Source: Actinomadura macrotermitis (GTDB taxonomy: Bacteria > Actinomycetota > Actinomycetes > Streptosporangiales > Streptosporangiaceae). Taken from it: a stretch of DNA of 64,000 nt. Below are positions 57,002 to 64,000 of this stretch, piece after piece (the stretch's first letter is position 1; each line of letters starts with the position of its first letter). The translations under genes and the position numbers were made by a program. Under the pieces are notes generated by a model. It did no database searches. It was not told the origin of the DNA and was given only the letters and a program-made list of their open reading frames with translations. The stretch is from the NCBI RefSeq assembly GCF_009604375.1, contig NZ_WEGH01000003.1, positions 1,240,001 through 1,304,000 of the forward strand, given 5' to 3'.

Positions 57002-58276
57002 TCAGGCGATGCGGTCGATGACCAGCGGGAGCAGGTCGGGCCTGCCGTCCTCCTCGACGCCGATGGCACCGTCCAGGGCCTCCAGGGCGCGCTCGAAGCG
57101 GGCGGCGTCGTCGGCGTGCAGGGTGAGCAGCGGCTGCCCCGCGGTGACCCGGTCGCCCGGCTTGGCGTGGCACATGATCCCCGCGCCGGCCGAGACCGGG
57201 TCCTCCTTGCGGGCGCGGCCCGCGCCGAGCCGCCAGGCCGCGACGCCGACGCCGAACGCGTCCAGGGAGGTCAGCACGCCGCCGGCCGGCGCCGTCACGG
57301 TGTGAGTCTCGGCCGCCACCGGCAGCTCGGCGTCCGGGTCGCCGCCCTGAGCGGAGATCATCCGGCGCCAGACGTCCATGGCCGAGCCGTCGCGCAGCGC
57401 CTCGGCGGGGTCCTTGCCCGCGATGCCGGCGGCGTCCAGCATCTCCCGGGCGAGCGCCACGGTGAGCTCCACGATGTCGGCCGGGCCGCCGCCCGCCAGC
57501 ACCTCGACGGACTCGGTGACCTCCAGGGCGTTGCCGACGGCGTTGCCGAGGGGGCGGTCCATCGCGGTCAGCAGCGCGACGGTGTTCAGGCCGTTGTCGC
57601 GGCCGATCCCGACCATCGTCTCGGCCAGCTCGCGGGCGTTGCCGACCGTCTTCATGAAGGCGCCCGAGCCGACCTTGACGTCCAGCACCAGCGCGCCGGT
57701 GCCCTCGGCGATCTTCTTGGACATGATCGAGGAGGCGATCAGCGGGATCGACTCCACCGTGCCGGTCACGTCGCGCAGCGCGTACAGCTTGCGGTCGGCG
57801 GGCGCCAGGCCCGAGCCGGCCGCGCAGATCACCGCGCCGGTCGAGGCGAGCACGTCCAGCATCTCGGCGTTGGACAGCGCCGCCCGCCAGCCCGGGATCG
57901 ACTCCAGCTTGTCCAGGGTGCCGCCGGTGTGGCCGAGGCCGCGGCCCGACAGCTGCGGGACGGCCGCGCCGCACGCGGCCACCAGCGGCGCCAGCGGCAG
58001 GGTGATCTTGTCGCCGACGCCGCCGGTGGAGTGCTTGTCGGCGGTCGGGCGGTCCAGCGCGGACCAGCCCATCCGCTCGCCCGAGCGGATCATGGCGTCG
58101 GTCCAGCGCGCCACCTCGGCGCGGTTCATCCCGTTCAGCAGGATCGCCATGGCGAGGGCCGACATCTGCTCCTCGGCGATGGCGCCGCGGGTGTAGGCGT
58201 CGATGGCCCAGTCGATCTGGGCCGGGGTGAGCTCCAGGCCGTCGCGCTTGGCGCGGATGACGTCGATGGCATCCAT
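57002..58276 (-). CDS. deoA: Thymidine phosphorylase
   Basis: A 424-aa pyrimidine nucleoside phosphorylase: DVIRAKRDGLELTPAQIDWA, LLNGMNRAEVARWTDAMIRS, DKHSTGGVGDKITLPLAPLV (phosphate loop), SGRGLGHTGGTLDKLESIPG (family signature), LIASSIMSKKIAEGTGALVL and DVKVGSGAFM. Splits thymidine/deoxyuridine to base and deoxyribose-1-phosphate. AAGGAAGG precedes the ATG; 11 bp separate it from cdd, so they are one operon with the importer. Confidence 0.95.
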   Translation of the reverse strand: MDAIDVIRAKRDGLELTPAQIDWAIDAYTRGAIAEEQMSALAMAILLNGMNRAEVARWTDAMIRSGERMGWSALDRPTADKHSTGGVGDKITLPLAPLVAACGAAVPQLSGRGLGHTGGTLDKLESIPGWRAALSNAEMLDVLASTGAVICAAGSGLAPADRKLYALRDVTGTVESIPLIASSIMSKKIAEGTGALVLDVKVGSGAFMKTVGNARELAETMVGIGRDNGLNTVALLTAMDRPLGNAVGNALEVTESVEVLAGGGPADIVELTVALAREMLDAAGIAGKDPAEALRDGSAMDVWRRMISAQGGDPDAELPVAAETHTVTAPAGGVLTSLDAFGVGVAAWRLGAGRARKEDPVSAGAGIMCHAKPGDRVTAGQPLLTLHADDAARFERALEALDGAIGVEEDGRPDLLPLVIDRIA

Positions 58277-58287
58277 GTGGGCCTTCC

Positions 58288-58698
58288 TTAGGCTCGGGTG
58301 ATCAGGTCGTCGGGGCCGAACGCGTCCGGCAGCACCTCCGACATCGGGCGCACGCCCGAGACGGTCTCCACCAGCAGGTCCGGGCCGCCGTGCTCCCACA
58401 GCAGCTGGCGGCAGCGGCCGCACGGCATCAGCGGGGCGCCGTGGCCGTCCACGATCGAGATCGCCACCAGCCGCGGCCGGTCGCCGGACTTGCCCTCGCC
58501 GTGCAGCGCCGACACCAGGCTGCACTCGGCGCACAGGCCGACGCCGTAGGAGGCGTTCTCCACGTTGCAGCCGGTGACGACGCGGCCGTCGTCGGCCAGG
58601 GCCGCGGCCCCGACGGAGAAGTTCGAATAGGGCGCGTAGGCGCGGGTCATGGCGGCCCGCGCCGCGGTGCGCAGCGCGGGCCAGTCGATGTCGCTCAT
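58288..58698 (-). CDS. cdd: Cytidine deaminase
   Basis: A 136-aa tetrameric-type enzyme converting (deoxy)cytidine to (deoxy)uridine. Zinc and catalytic motif CAECSL (Cys-Ala-Glu) and MPCGRCRQLLWE (PCxxC), preceded by SNFSVGAAALADDGRVVTGC and CNVENASYG. Product feeds DeoA, encoded next. Starts 12 bp after the permease gene. Confidence 0.96.
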   Translation of the reverse strand: MSDIDWPALRTAARAAMTRAYAPYSNFSVGAAALADDGRVVTGCNVENASYGVGLCAECSLVSALHGEGKSGDRPRLVAISIVDGHGAPLMPCGRCRQLLWEHGGPDLLVETVSGVRPMSEVLPDAFGPDDLITRA

Positions 58699-58710
58699 CA
58701 GGCCATGATC

Positions 58711-60081
58711 TCAGCGGGCCTCGCCGCGCCGGTACCGGACGCCGTCGGCGGCCGGCATCCGCAGCCGCTGCGACGCCAGGGCGAGCACCAGCAGCGTCGT
58801 CAGGTGCGGGGTGAAGGAGACCAGCTCGCCGGGCACGGTGTCGCTGAGCAGGAACCACACCACCAGCGCCGCCGCCGCGACCAGCGACAGCACGACGCCG
58901 ATGTAGGCGCCGCGGACGGCGCGGCGCTCCACACCGCCGCTGTTCTCGATCGCCAGGTCGGGCAGCGTGCTCAGCCGGCGGGCCCGCAGGAACTGCCGGA
59001 CCCCGACCGCGACCAGGATGATCGCGACGAACAGCAGCAGGGCGTGCACCGCCTCGCCGCCGCCGCGCACGTTCATCGCGTCGGTGTAGCCGAACAGCAG
59101 CGACCCGGCGGCCAGGCCGACCGGCCGCCAGTTGCCGAAGATCATCGCGGCCAGGCCGATGAAGCCGCGGCCGCCGGTCTGGCCGTCCTGGTAGAGCGGC
59201 GCGGCCACGGTCACCAGGAACGCGCCGGCCAGGCCCGACAGGGCGCCGGAGATGACGACGGCGATGTACTTCATCCGGTACACCTTCACGCCGAGCGACT
59301 CGGCGGCGTAGGGGTCCTCGCCGCAGGAGCGGATGCGCAGCCCGAACGCGGTGCGCCACAGCACGAAGACGCTGACCGGCACCAGCAGGATCGCCACCAG
59401 GGTCAGCAGCGACATCTGCGAGGTGAGGCCGCGCAGGATGCCGGCGATGTCCGACACCAGGAACCAGTGGTGCTTCTCCAGCGCGCCGAGCCAGTCGGGG
59501 CTCTGCCAGTCGCCGATCTTGCCGCCGGACAGCACCGGCAGCGTCAGCGTCTGGATCGCCTCGACCGGCGGGGACTGGCGCGGGCCGCCGCCGAGCGCCT
59601 TGGCCTCGCCGGTGTTGAAGATCAGCCCGGCCAGGAACTGGGTGAGCCCGAGGCCGAGGATGTTGATCGCGACACCGGACACGATCTGGTCGACGCCGAA
59701 CGACACCGTCGCGACCGCGTGCAGCAGCCCGCCGAGGGCGCCGCCGATGACGCCGGCCAGCACGCCGATCCACGGCCCCCACTGGTAGCCGGCCCACGCG
59801 CCGGTCCAGGTGCCGAGGATCATCATGCCTTCCAGGCCGATGTTGATCACGCCGGCGCGCTCGGCCCACAGGCCGCCGAGGCCCGCCAGGAAGATCGGCA
59901 CGGCCAGGCGCAGCGCGGCGCTGACGGTGCCGCTGGAGGTGACGTCGTTGGCGCCGTCGATCACCCGCACCAGCGACAGCAGCACCAGCAGCGCGGCGGT
60001 GAGCAGCAGGTAGTGCGGCAGCCGCAGCCCGCCGGCCGGCTTCAGCCCGCCGGCCCGCACCTTGTCGAGGACGGCGCTCAT
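58711..60081 (-). CDS. Nucleoside ABC transporter permease (NupQ-like)
   Basis: A 456-aa BPD_transp_2 permease with about 9-10 helices (HYLLLTAALLVLLSLV, LAVPIFLAGLGGLWAERAGV, NIGLEGMMILGTW). AERAGVINIGLEGMMLxG is the signature of BmpA-dependent nucleoside importers. It carries an insertion of about 50 residues near 175-230 (ALGGGPRQSPPVEAIQTLTL). Overlaps the partner permease gene by four bases. Confidence 0.92.
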   Translation of the reverse strand: MSAVLDKVRAGGLKPAGGLRLPHYLLLTAALLVLLSLVRVIDGANDVTSSGTVSAALRLAVPIFLAGLGGLWAERAGVINIGLEGMMILGTWTGAWAGYQWGPWIGVLAGVIGGALGGLLHAVATVSFGVDQIVSGVAINILGLGLTQFLAGLIFNTGEAKALGGGPRQSPPVEAIQTLTLPVLSGGKIGDWQSPDWLGALEKHHWFLVSDIAGILRGLTSQMSLLTLVAILLVPVSVFVLWRTAFGLRIRSCGEDPYAAESLGVKVYRMKYIAVVISGALSGLAGAFLVTVAAPLYQDGQTGGRGFIGLAAMIFGNWRPVGLAAGSLLFGYTDAMNVRGGGEAVHALLLFVAIILVAVGVRQFLRARRLSTLPDLAIENSGGVERRAVRGAYIGVVLSLVAAAALVVWFLLSDTVPGELVSFTPHLTTLLVLALASQRLRMPAADGVRYRRGEAR

Positions 60082-61307
60082 GAGGTCTCCCTGGCCAGGT
60101 CGTGTCCGGTGGCCAGCTCACTGGCGACGGCCCGCTGCTGCAGCCGGATCTCCCAGCGCCGGACGAGCTCGTAGACGATGACGACGGTCAGCACGACCAC
60201 GCCCTGCATCACCCCGACGATCTCCTTGGGGACGTCGACCTCCTGCAGCACGTCGGAGGTCTGGTCCAGGAAGGCGAACAGCAGCGCGGCGAGCGCGATG
60301 CCGACCGGGTGGTTGCGGCCGAGCAGCGCGACGGTGATGCCGGTGAAGCCGAGCCCCGCGGGGAAGTTCAGCGAGTACTCGTAGGACGCGCCGAGCAGCT
60401 CGGGCATGCCGATCAGGCCGGCCACCGCGCCCGAGGCGACCATCGTGATGACGATCATCCGGGCGGCGCTGACGCCGCTGGCCTGCGCGGCCGTCGGCGA
60501 CAGGCCCGACACCTTCAGGTCGAACCCGAACCGGGTGCGGTTGATGACGACCCAGAACACGATGCCGACGACGATCGCCAGCGGCAGCAGCCCGTACACC
60601 TGGCCGGGCAGGTCGATGCCGATGGAGGCCAGGAACCCGTTCAGCGGCCCGACCCGCCCCGACTCGGGGATCTTGGGGGTGGCCACGTTGTTGCTGCCGG
60701 GCCGCACCTCGGCGAGGCGCTTGTCGTTCAGCAGGTAGGCGATCAGGCCGGTCGCGATGGCGTTCAGCATGATCGTGGACAGCACCTCGCTGACCCCGCG
60801 GGTCACCTTCAGCACGCCCGCGATCGCCGCCCACAGGCCGCCGACCAGCATCGCCGCCACGATGGTGAGCAGCTGCCCGAACGGGGCGGGCAGGGTGAGC
60901 GCGCCGCCGAGCGAGGCCGACAGCATGGCCGCCATGCGGTACTGGCCGTCCACGCCGATGTTCAGCAGCGCCATCCGGAAGCCGATCGCGACCGCGACCG
61001 CCGACAGGTAGTAGCGGGTGGCGCGGTTGAGGATGTCCACGACCGAGTTCGGCGTGGTGCCGTAGTCGATCATGCTCTGGATCGAGCTGACCGGGTCGGC
61101 GCCGGTGATCCGCAGCAGCCCCACGGTGATCAGCAGCGAGATCAGCAGCGCCAGCACCGGCGCGCCGACCTTCAGCGCGAGCGCGCGCGGGCCGAGGCCT
61201 TGCAGGACCGCCTTCCAGGACGGCACGTCCTCGGTGCCGGCGGGCGGCCCGCCCAGGGACTCGGGGCTCTTGCCGGGCTCGCCGGCCGGCGTGGTCGGGT
61301 CGCTCAT
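60078..61307 (-). CDS. Nucleoside ABC transporter permease (NupP-like)
   Basis: A 409-aa BPD_transp_2 permease: a Pro-rich cytosolic leader, about 9 helices, AIGFRMALLNIGVDGQYRMA as coupling signature and GAYYEYSLNFP-like LLGASYEYSLNFPAGLGFTG near the end. Forms the heterodimeric channel with the downstream permease. Overlaps the ATPase gene by four bases (ATGA). Confidence 0.92.
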   Translation of the reverse strand: MSDPTTPAGEPGKSPESLGGPPAGTEDVPSWKAVLQGLGPRALALKVGAPVLALLISLLITVGLLRITGADPVSSIQSMIDYGTTPNSVVDILNRATRYYLSAVAVAIGFRMALLNIGVDGQYRMAAMLSASLGGALTLPAPFGQLLTIVAAMLVGGLWAAIAGVLKVTRGVSEVLSTIMLNAIATGLIAYLLNDKRLAEVRPGSNNVATPKIPESGRVGPLNGFLASIGIDLPGQVYGLLPLAIVVGIVFWVVINRTRFGFDLKVSGLSPTAAQASGVSAARMIVITMVASGAVAGLIGMPELLGASYEYSLNFPAGLGFTGITVALLGRNHPVGIALAALLFAFLDQTSDVLQEVDVPKEIVGVMQGVVVLTVVIVYELVRRWEIRLQQRAVASELATGHDLARETS

Positions 61308-62839
61308 CCGGCGTCCCCGGCCCGGCCGGCGCCGGTCATCGCCGAGCCGAGCTCCTCGGGCGTGACGGTCCCCGGATCGACCTGCGCGACCAGCCGGCCG
61401 CGCAGGATCACATGCAGCGTGTCGGACATACCGATGAGTTCCTCAAGATCGGCGCTGATCAGCAGTACGGCGAGGCCGGCGGCGCGGGCGCTGCGCAGGT
61501 AGTCCCAGATCGCGGCCTGCGCGCCGACGTCGATGCCGCGGGTGGGATGCGCGGCGATCAGCAGGCGCGGCTCGCCGGACATCTCCCGGCCGACGATCAG
61601 CTTCTGCTGGTTGCCGCCCGACAGGGCGGCGGCGGGCACGTCGATGCCGGGCGTGCGCACGTCGTACTCGCGCACGATCCGGGTGGTGTCGCGGCGCGCG
61701 CCGCGCTTGTCGATCCACGGGCCGCGCGAGTTCGGGCGCCGCGTCTGGTGCCCGAGCATCCGGTTCTCCCAGAGCGTGCCCTCCAGGATCAGCCCCTGGC
61801 GGTGCCGGTCCTCGGGGATGTAGCCGATGCCGGCCTCGCGGCGGCGGCGCGTCGGCCACCCGGTGACGTCCTCGCCGCCGTAGACGATGGTGCCCGAGTC
61901 GGCCGGCCGGATGCCCATCAGGGCCTCGATCAGCTCGCCCTGGCCGTTGCCCTCGACGCCGGCCAGGCCGACGATCTCGCCGCGGCGGATGCGCAGCGAC
62001 ACCTCGTCCACGACCGCGCGGCCCTCGGCGGTGCGCACGGTCAGCCCGGCGACCTCCAGCTGGACCTCGTCGGTGACGGTCGACTCGCGCAGCTCCGGCG
62101 TCGGCAGCTCCGAGCCGACCATCAGCTCGGCCAGCTGCGGCGCGGTGACGCCGGAGGCGGGCAGGCCGGTCGCCACGGTGGTGCCGCGCCGGATGACCGA
62201 GATGGTGTCGGCGACCGACAGCACCTCGTCCAGCTTGTGCGAGATGAACAGCACCGTCAGGCCCTCGGCGCGCAGCTCGCGCAGGTTGGCGAACAGCTCC
62301 TCGACCTCCTGCGGGACCAGCACCGCGGTCGGCTCGTCCAGGATGAGGATCTTGGCGCCCCGGTACAGGACCTTGAGGATCTCCACCCGCTGCCGGTCGC
62401 CGACGCCGAGCCGCTCCACCAGCACGTCGGGGTCGACGCGCAGGCCGTACGCCTGCGACATCTCCCTGATCCGCGCGCGGGCCGCGGCGAAGTCGATCCG
62501 GCCCAGCCGGGTCGGCTCCGCGCCGAGGATCACGTTCTCCAGCACGGTGAGGTTGTCGGCGAGCTTGAAGTGCTGGTGCACCATGCCGATGCCGCGGGCG
62601 ATCGCGTCGGCGGGGCTGCGGAAGGAGACCTTCTGCCCGTCGATCTCGATCTCGCCCTCGTCCGGCCGCTGCATCCCGTAGAGGATCTTCATCAGCGTGG
62701 ACTTGCCGGCGCCGTTCTCGCCGCACAGCGCGTGCACCTCGCCGCGCGCGATGACGAGGTCGATGTCGCGGTTGGCGACGACGCCGGGGAACCGCTTGGT
62801 GATCGATGACAGCCGGACGGCCGGCACCTGGTCAGGCAC
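61304..62839 (-). CDS. Nucleoside ABC transporter, double ATP-binding protein (NupO-like)
   Basis: A 511-aa protein with two ABC cassettes. First: Walker A GENGAGKST, Q-loop, signature LGVGDRQRVEILKVL (deviant), Walker B ILILDEPTAVL. Second: deviant Walker A GVEGNGQGE, signature LSGGNQQKLIVGREM, Walker B RLLIAAHPTRGID. This asymmetry is usual for the ribose/nucleoside importer class. GTG start at 62839 with GGAGGG before it. Confidence 0.95.
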   Translation of the reverse strand: MPDQVPAVRLSSITKRFPGVVANRDIDLVIARGEVHALCGENGAGKSTLMKILYGMQRPDEGEIEIDGQKVSFRSPADAIARGIGMVHQHFKLADNLTVLENVILGAEPTRLGRIDFAAARARIREMSQAYGLRVDPDVLVERLGVGDRQRVEILKVLYRGAKILILDEPTAVLVPQEVEELFANLRELRAEGLTVLFISHKLDEVLSVADTISVIRRGTTVATGLPASGVTAPQLAELMVGSELPTPELRESTVTDEVQLEVAGLTVRTAEGRAVVDEVSLRIRRGEIVGLAGVEGNGQGELIEALMGIRPADSGTIVYGGEDVTGWPTRRRREAGIGYIPEDRHRQGLILEGTLWENRMLGHQTRRPNSRGPWIDKRGARRDTTRIVREYDVRTPGIDVPAAALSGGNQQKLIVGREMSGEPRLLIAAHPTRGIDVGAQAAIWDYLRSARAAGLAVLLISADLEELIGMSDTLHVILRGRLVAQVDPGTVTPEELGSAMTGAGRAGDAG

Positions 62840-62873
62840 GAGTGCCCTCCTGGATCGGGGTCGAGTGGAGCGT

Positions 62874-62934
62874 GCGGCGCGGCGCGCGGCCGGCGTCCCC
62901 GGCCGCGGGGATCACCGGACGCGCGCCGCGCCGC
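62874..62934 (-). terminator. Large hairpin between BMP-lipoprotein and ATPase genes
   Basis: GCGGCGCGGCGCGC (62874-62887) pairs with GCGCGCCGCGCCGC (62921-62934), 14 bp, enclosing a second small stem (GGCCGG/CCGGCC). It starts 13 bp after the binding-protein stop. Such hairpins let the binding protein be made in excess over membrane subunits. Confidence 0.7.
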
Positions 62935-62947
62935 GCCGGACCGCTCG

Positions 62948-64000
62948 TCAGGACGTCGGGACGGTGATCTTGCCGCTCGCGATGTCGGCCTTCAGCTCGT
63001 CCAGCTTCGCCTTGATGTCGTCGACCTTGCCGCCGGAGGTGGCGTAGCCGACGCCGTCGTTGGACAGGTCGTACTTCTTGGTGCCGGCCTTGAACGTGCC
63101 GTCCGACACCGACTTGACGAAGTCGAAGACCGCGACGTCCACGCGCTTCAGCATGGAGGTCAGGATCTGCTCCTTGGCCTCGGCGACGGCGGGCAGGTTG
63201 TACTGGTCGGAGTCGACGCCGATGGCCCACTTCTTGGCCGCGCCGACGGTCTTGATGACGCCGATGCCCGCGCCGCCGGCCGCGTGGAAGATCACGTCGG
63301 CGCCCGCGTCGAGCTGGCCCTTGGCGGCCTCGTTGCCGAGCGCGGGGTTCTTGAACCCGTCGAAGTTCGGCGGCTGGGTCAGGTACTTGGCCGGCAGCAC
63401 GGTGACGCCCGGCTTGGCCTTCTTGGCGCCCGCGGCGTACCCGGCGTAGAACTTGTGGATCAGCGGCACGTTCACGCCGCCGATGAAGCCGATCTTGCCG
63501 GACTTGGACTTCAGCGCCGCGGCCGCGCCCACCAGGAAGGAGCCCTGCTCCTCGGCGAAGCACGCGCCCTCGACGTTGGCGCCCTCGACCTTGCACTGGT
63601 CGGCGTCCACGACCAGGAACTTGGTGTTCGGGTACTCCTTGGCGATCTTGTTGACGGCGTTGGTGTAGGCGAAGCCGACGCCGATCACCGGGTTGTAGCC
63701 CTTGCCGGCCAGCAGCTTCAGCCGCGCCTCCTTGTCGGCGTCCGGCTCGTCGGGCTTGGCCGAGATCTCCTCGGTGGTGATGTTGAGGTCCTTCTTGGCC
63801 TTGTCCAGGCCCGCCGCGGCCGAGTCGTTGAACGACTGGTCGCCGCGGCCGCCGATGTCGAAGGCCAGGCCGACCTTGACGGTCTTCTTGCCGCCCTCGT
63901 CACTGCCGGAACTGCTCTTCTTGCCCCCGCAGCCGGAGGCCCCGAGCGACAGCGCGGCGCCCGTCAGCGTGACGAGCGAGATCTTGATTGCACGGCGCAC
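62948..64000 (-). CDS. BMP-family nucleoside-binding lipoprotein, start at window edge
   Basis: At least 350 aa: MRRAIKISLVTLTGAALSLG then ASGC, a lipoprotein signal with Cys at about 24, and a low-complexity linker KKSSSGSDEGGKK. The BMP domain follows: VKVGLAFDIGGRGDQSFNDS, NPVIGVGFAYTNAVNKIAKE, IGFIGGVNVPLIHKFYAGYA and DVIFHAAGGAGIGVI. Binds purine/pyrimidine nucleosides outside the membrane for the importer downstream. The first codon, GTG, falls on the last bases of the window; the N-terminus looks complete but an upstream start cannot be excluded. Confidence 0.93.
   Translation of the reverse strand: MRRAIKISLVTLTGAALSLGASGCGGKKSSSGSDEGGKKTVKVGLAFDIGGRGDQSFNDSAAAGLDKAKKDLNITTEEISAKPDEPDADKEARLKLLAGKGYNPVIGVGFAYTNAVNKIAKEYPNTKFLVVDADQCKVEGANVEGACFAEEQGSFLVGAAAALKSKSGKIGFIGGVNVPLIHKFYAGYAAGAKKAKPGVTVLPAKYLTQPPNFDGFKNPALGNEAAKGQLDAGADVIFHAAGGAGIGVIKTVGAAKKWAIGVDSDQYNLPAVAEAKEQILTSMLKRVDVAVFDFVKSVSDGTFKAGTKKYDLSNDGVGYATSGGKVDDIKAKLDELKADIASGKITVPTS

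Noticed and set aside
1..64000. tRNA or rRNA genes, prophage, plasmid origin
   Set aside because: No cloverleaf-like sequences with TTCGA/TTCAA arms, no rRNA-like blocks, and no phage structural or replication genes were seen; a covariance-model scan would be the decisive test.

Overview
The window is high-GC DNA from an actinomycete. Supporting signs are the actinobacterial-only families present (XRE/DUF5753 with DUF397, DUF574-type methyltransferase, DUF5313, DUF222-HNH), a WXG100/FtsK secretion ATPase, a Tad locus of actinobacterial layout, and many start codons 6-8 nt downstream of a TANNNT -10 element (leaderless mRNAs). An Actinomadura-like or Streptosporangiales relative fits best, but that is inference. 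No tRNA, rRNA, CRISPR array or intact phage was seen.

Layout. 1-1.8 kb: MerR regulator divergent from an old yellow enzyme, with an operator inside a leaderless promoter, then a DUF4288 protein. 1.8-11.2 kb: an accessory, partly decayed zone holding two transposase tails, a secreted protein, a VOC protein, a FAD monooxygenase, a GAP-family fragment, a DUF1254 gene broken by one amber codon, and a series of DUF397 copies beside an XRE/DUF5753 regulator. One DUF397 gene (exactly 192 bp when rejoined) is split by a 2,010-bp segment whose only convincing gene is a DUF222-HNH endonuclease. The segment is flanked by a 5-bp target duplication (CGATG) and has short terminal inverted repeats. This is the strongest candidate for a poorly described element here.

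11.3-18.7 kb: small hypothetical genes, then a Tad pilus operon on the minus strand (SAF/CpaB, CpaE-like, TadA, TadB, TadC, Flp-like, two TadE, TadG-like). It is divergent from a 1,481-aa FHA-FtsK/EccC-like ATPase (19-23.4 kb). 23.4-33.3 kb: membrane and secreted proteins, an MFS exporter, a RidA/WYL-regulator pair with a palindromic operator, an RsbQ-RsbP-RsbV-like stress module, and a SnoaL-like gene divergent from a two-gene operon across three TTGG-N5-CCAA palindromes. 33.3-36.6 kb: a WXG100 cassette (WXG100, strong hairpin, small WXG-like protein, 665-aa protein, lipoprotein) that may be exported by the FtsK/EccC-like ATPase.

37-45.4 kb: a Zur-box-controlled type B L31 gene, an SPFH protein, the biotin-carboxylase/BCCP subunit of an acyl-CoA carboxylase, secreted and glycine-rich membrane proteins, and an LpdA-like flavoprotein. 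45.5-64 kb: a nucleoside salvage region: gamma-glutamylcyclotransferase-like protein, purine nucleoside phosphorylase, phosphohexomutase, two small zinc-ribbon genes, an amidohydrolase-permease pair under a divergent TetR regulator, adenosine deaminase, P450, DUF574 methyltransferase, thymidine phosphorylase, cytidine deaminase, and a BMP-type nucleoside ABC importer running off the right edge. Gene order lpdA, PNP, pmmB, add, deoA, cdd parallels the Mycobacterium tuberculosis Rv3303c-Rv3315c region. The importer brings in nucleosides, cdd/add deaminate them, deoA and PNP split them, and the mutase can handle the resulting pentose or hexose phosphates.
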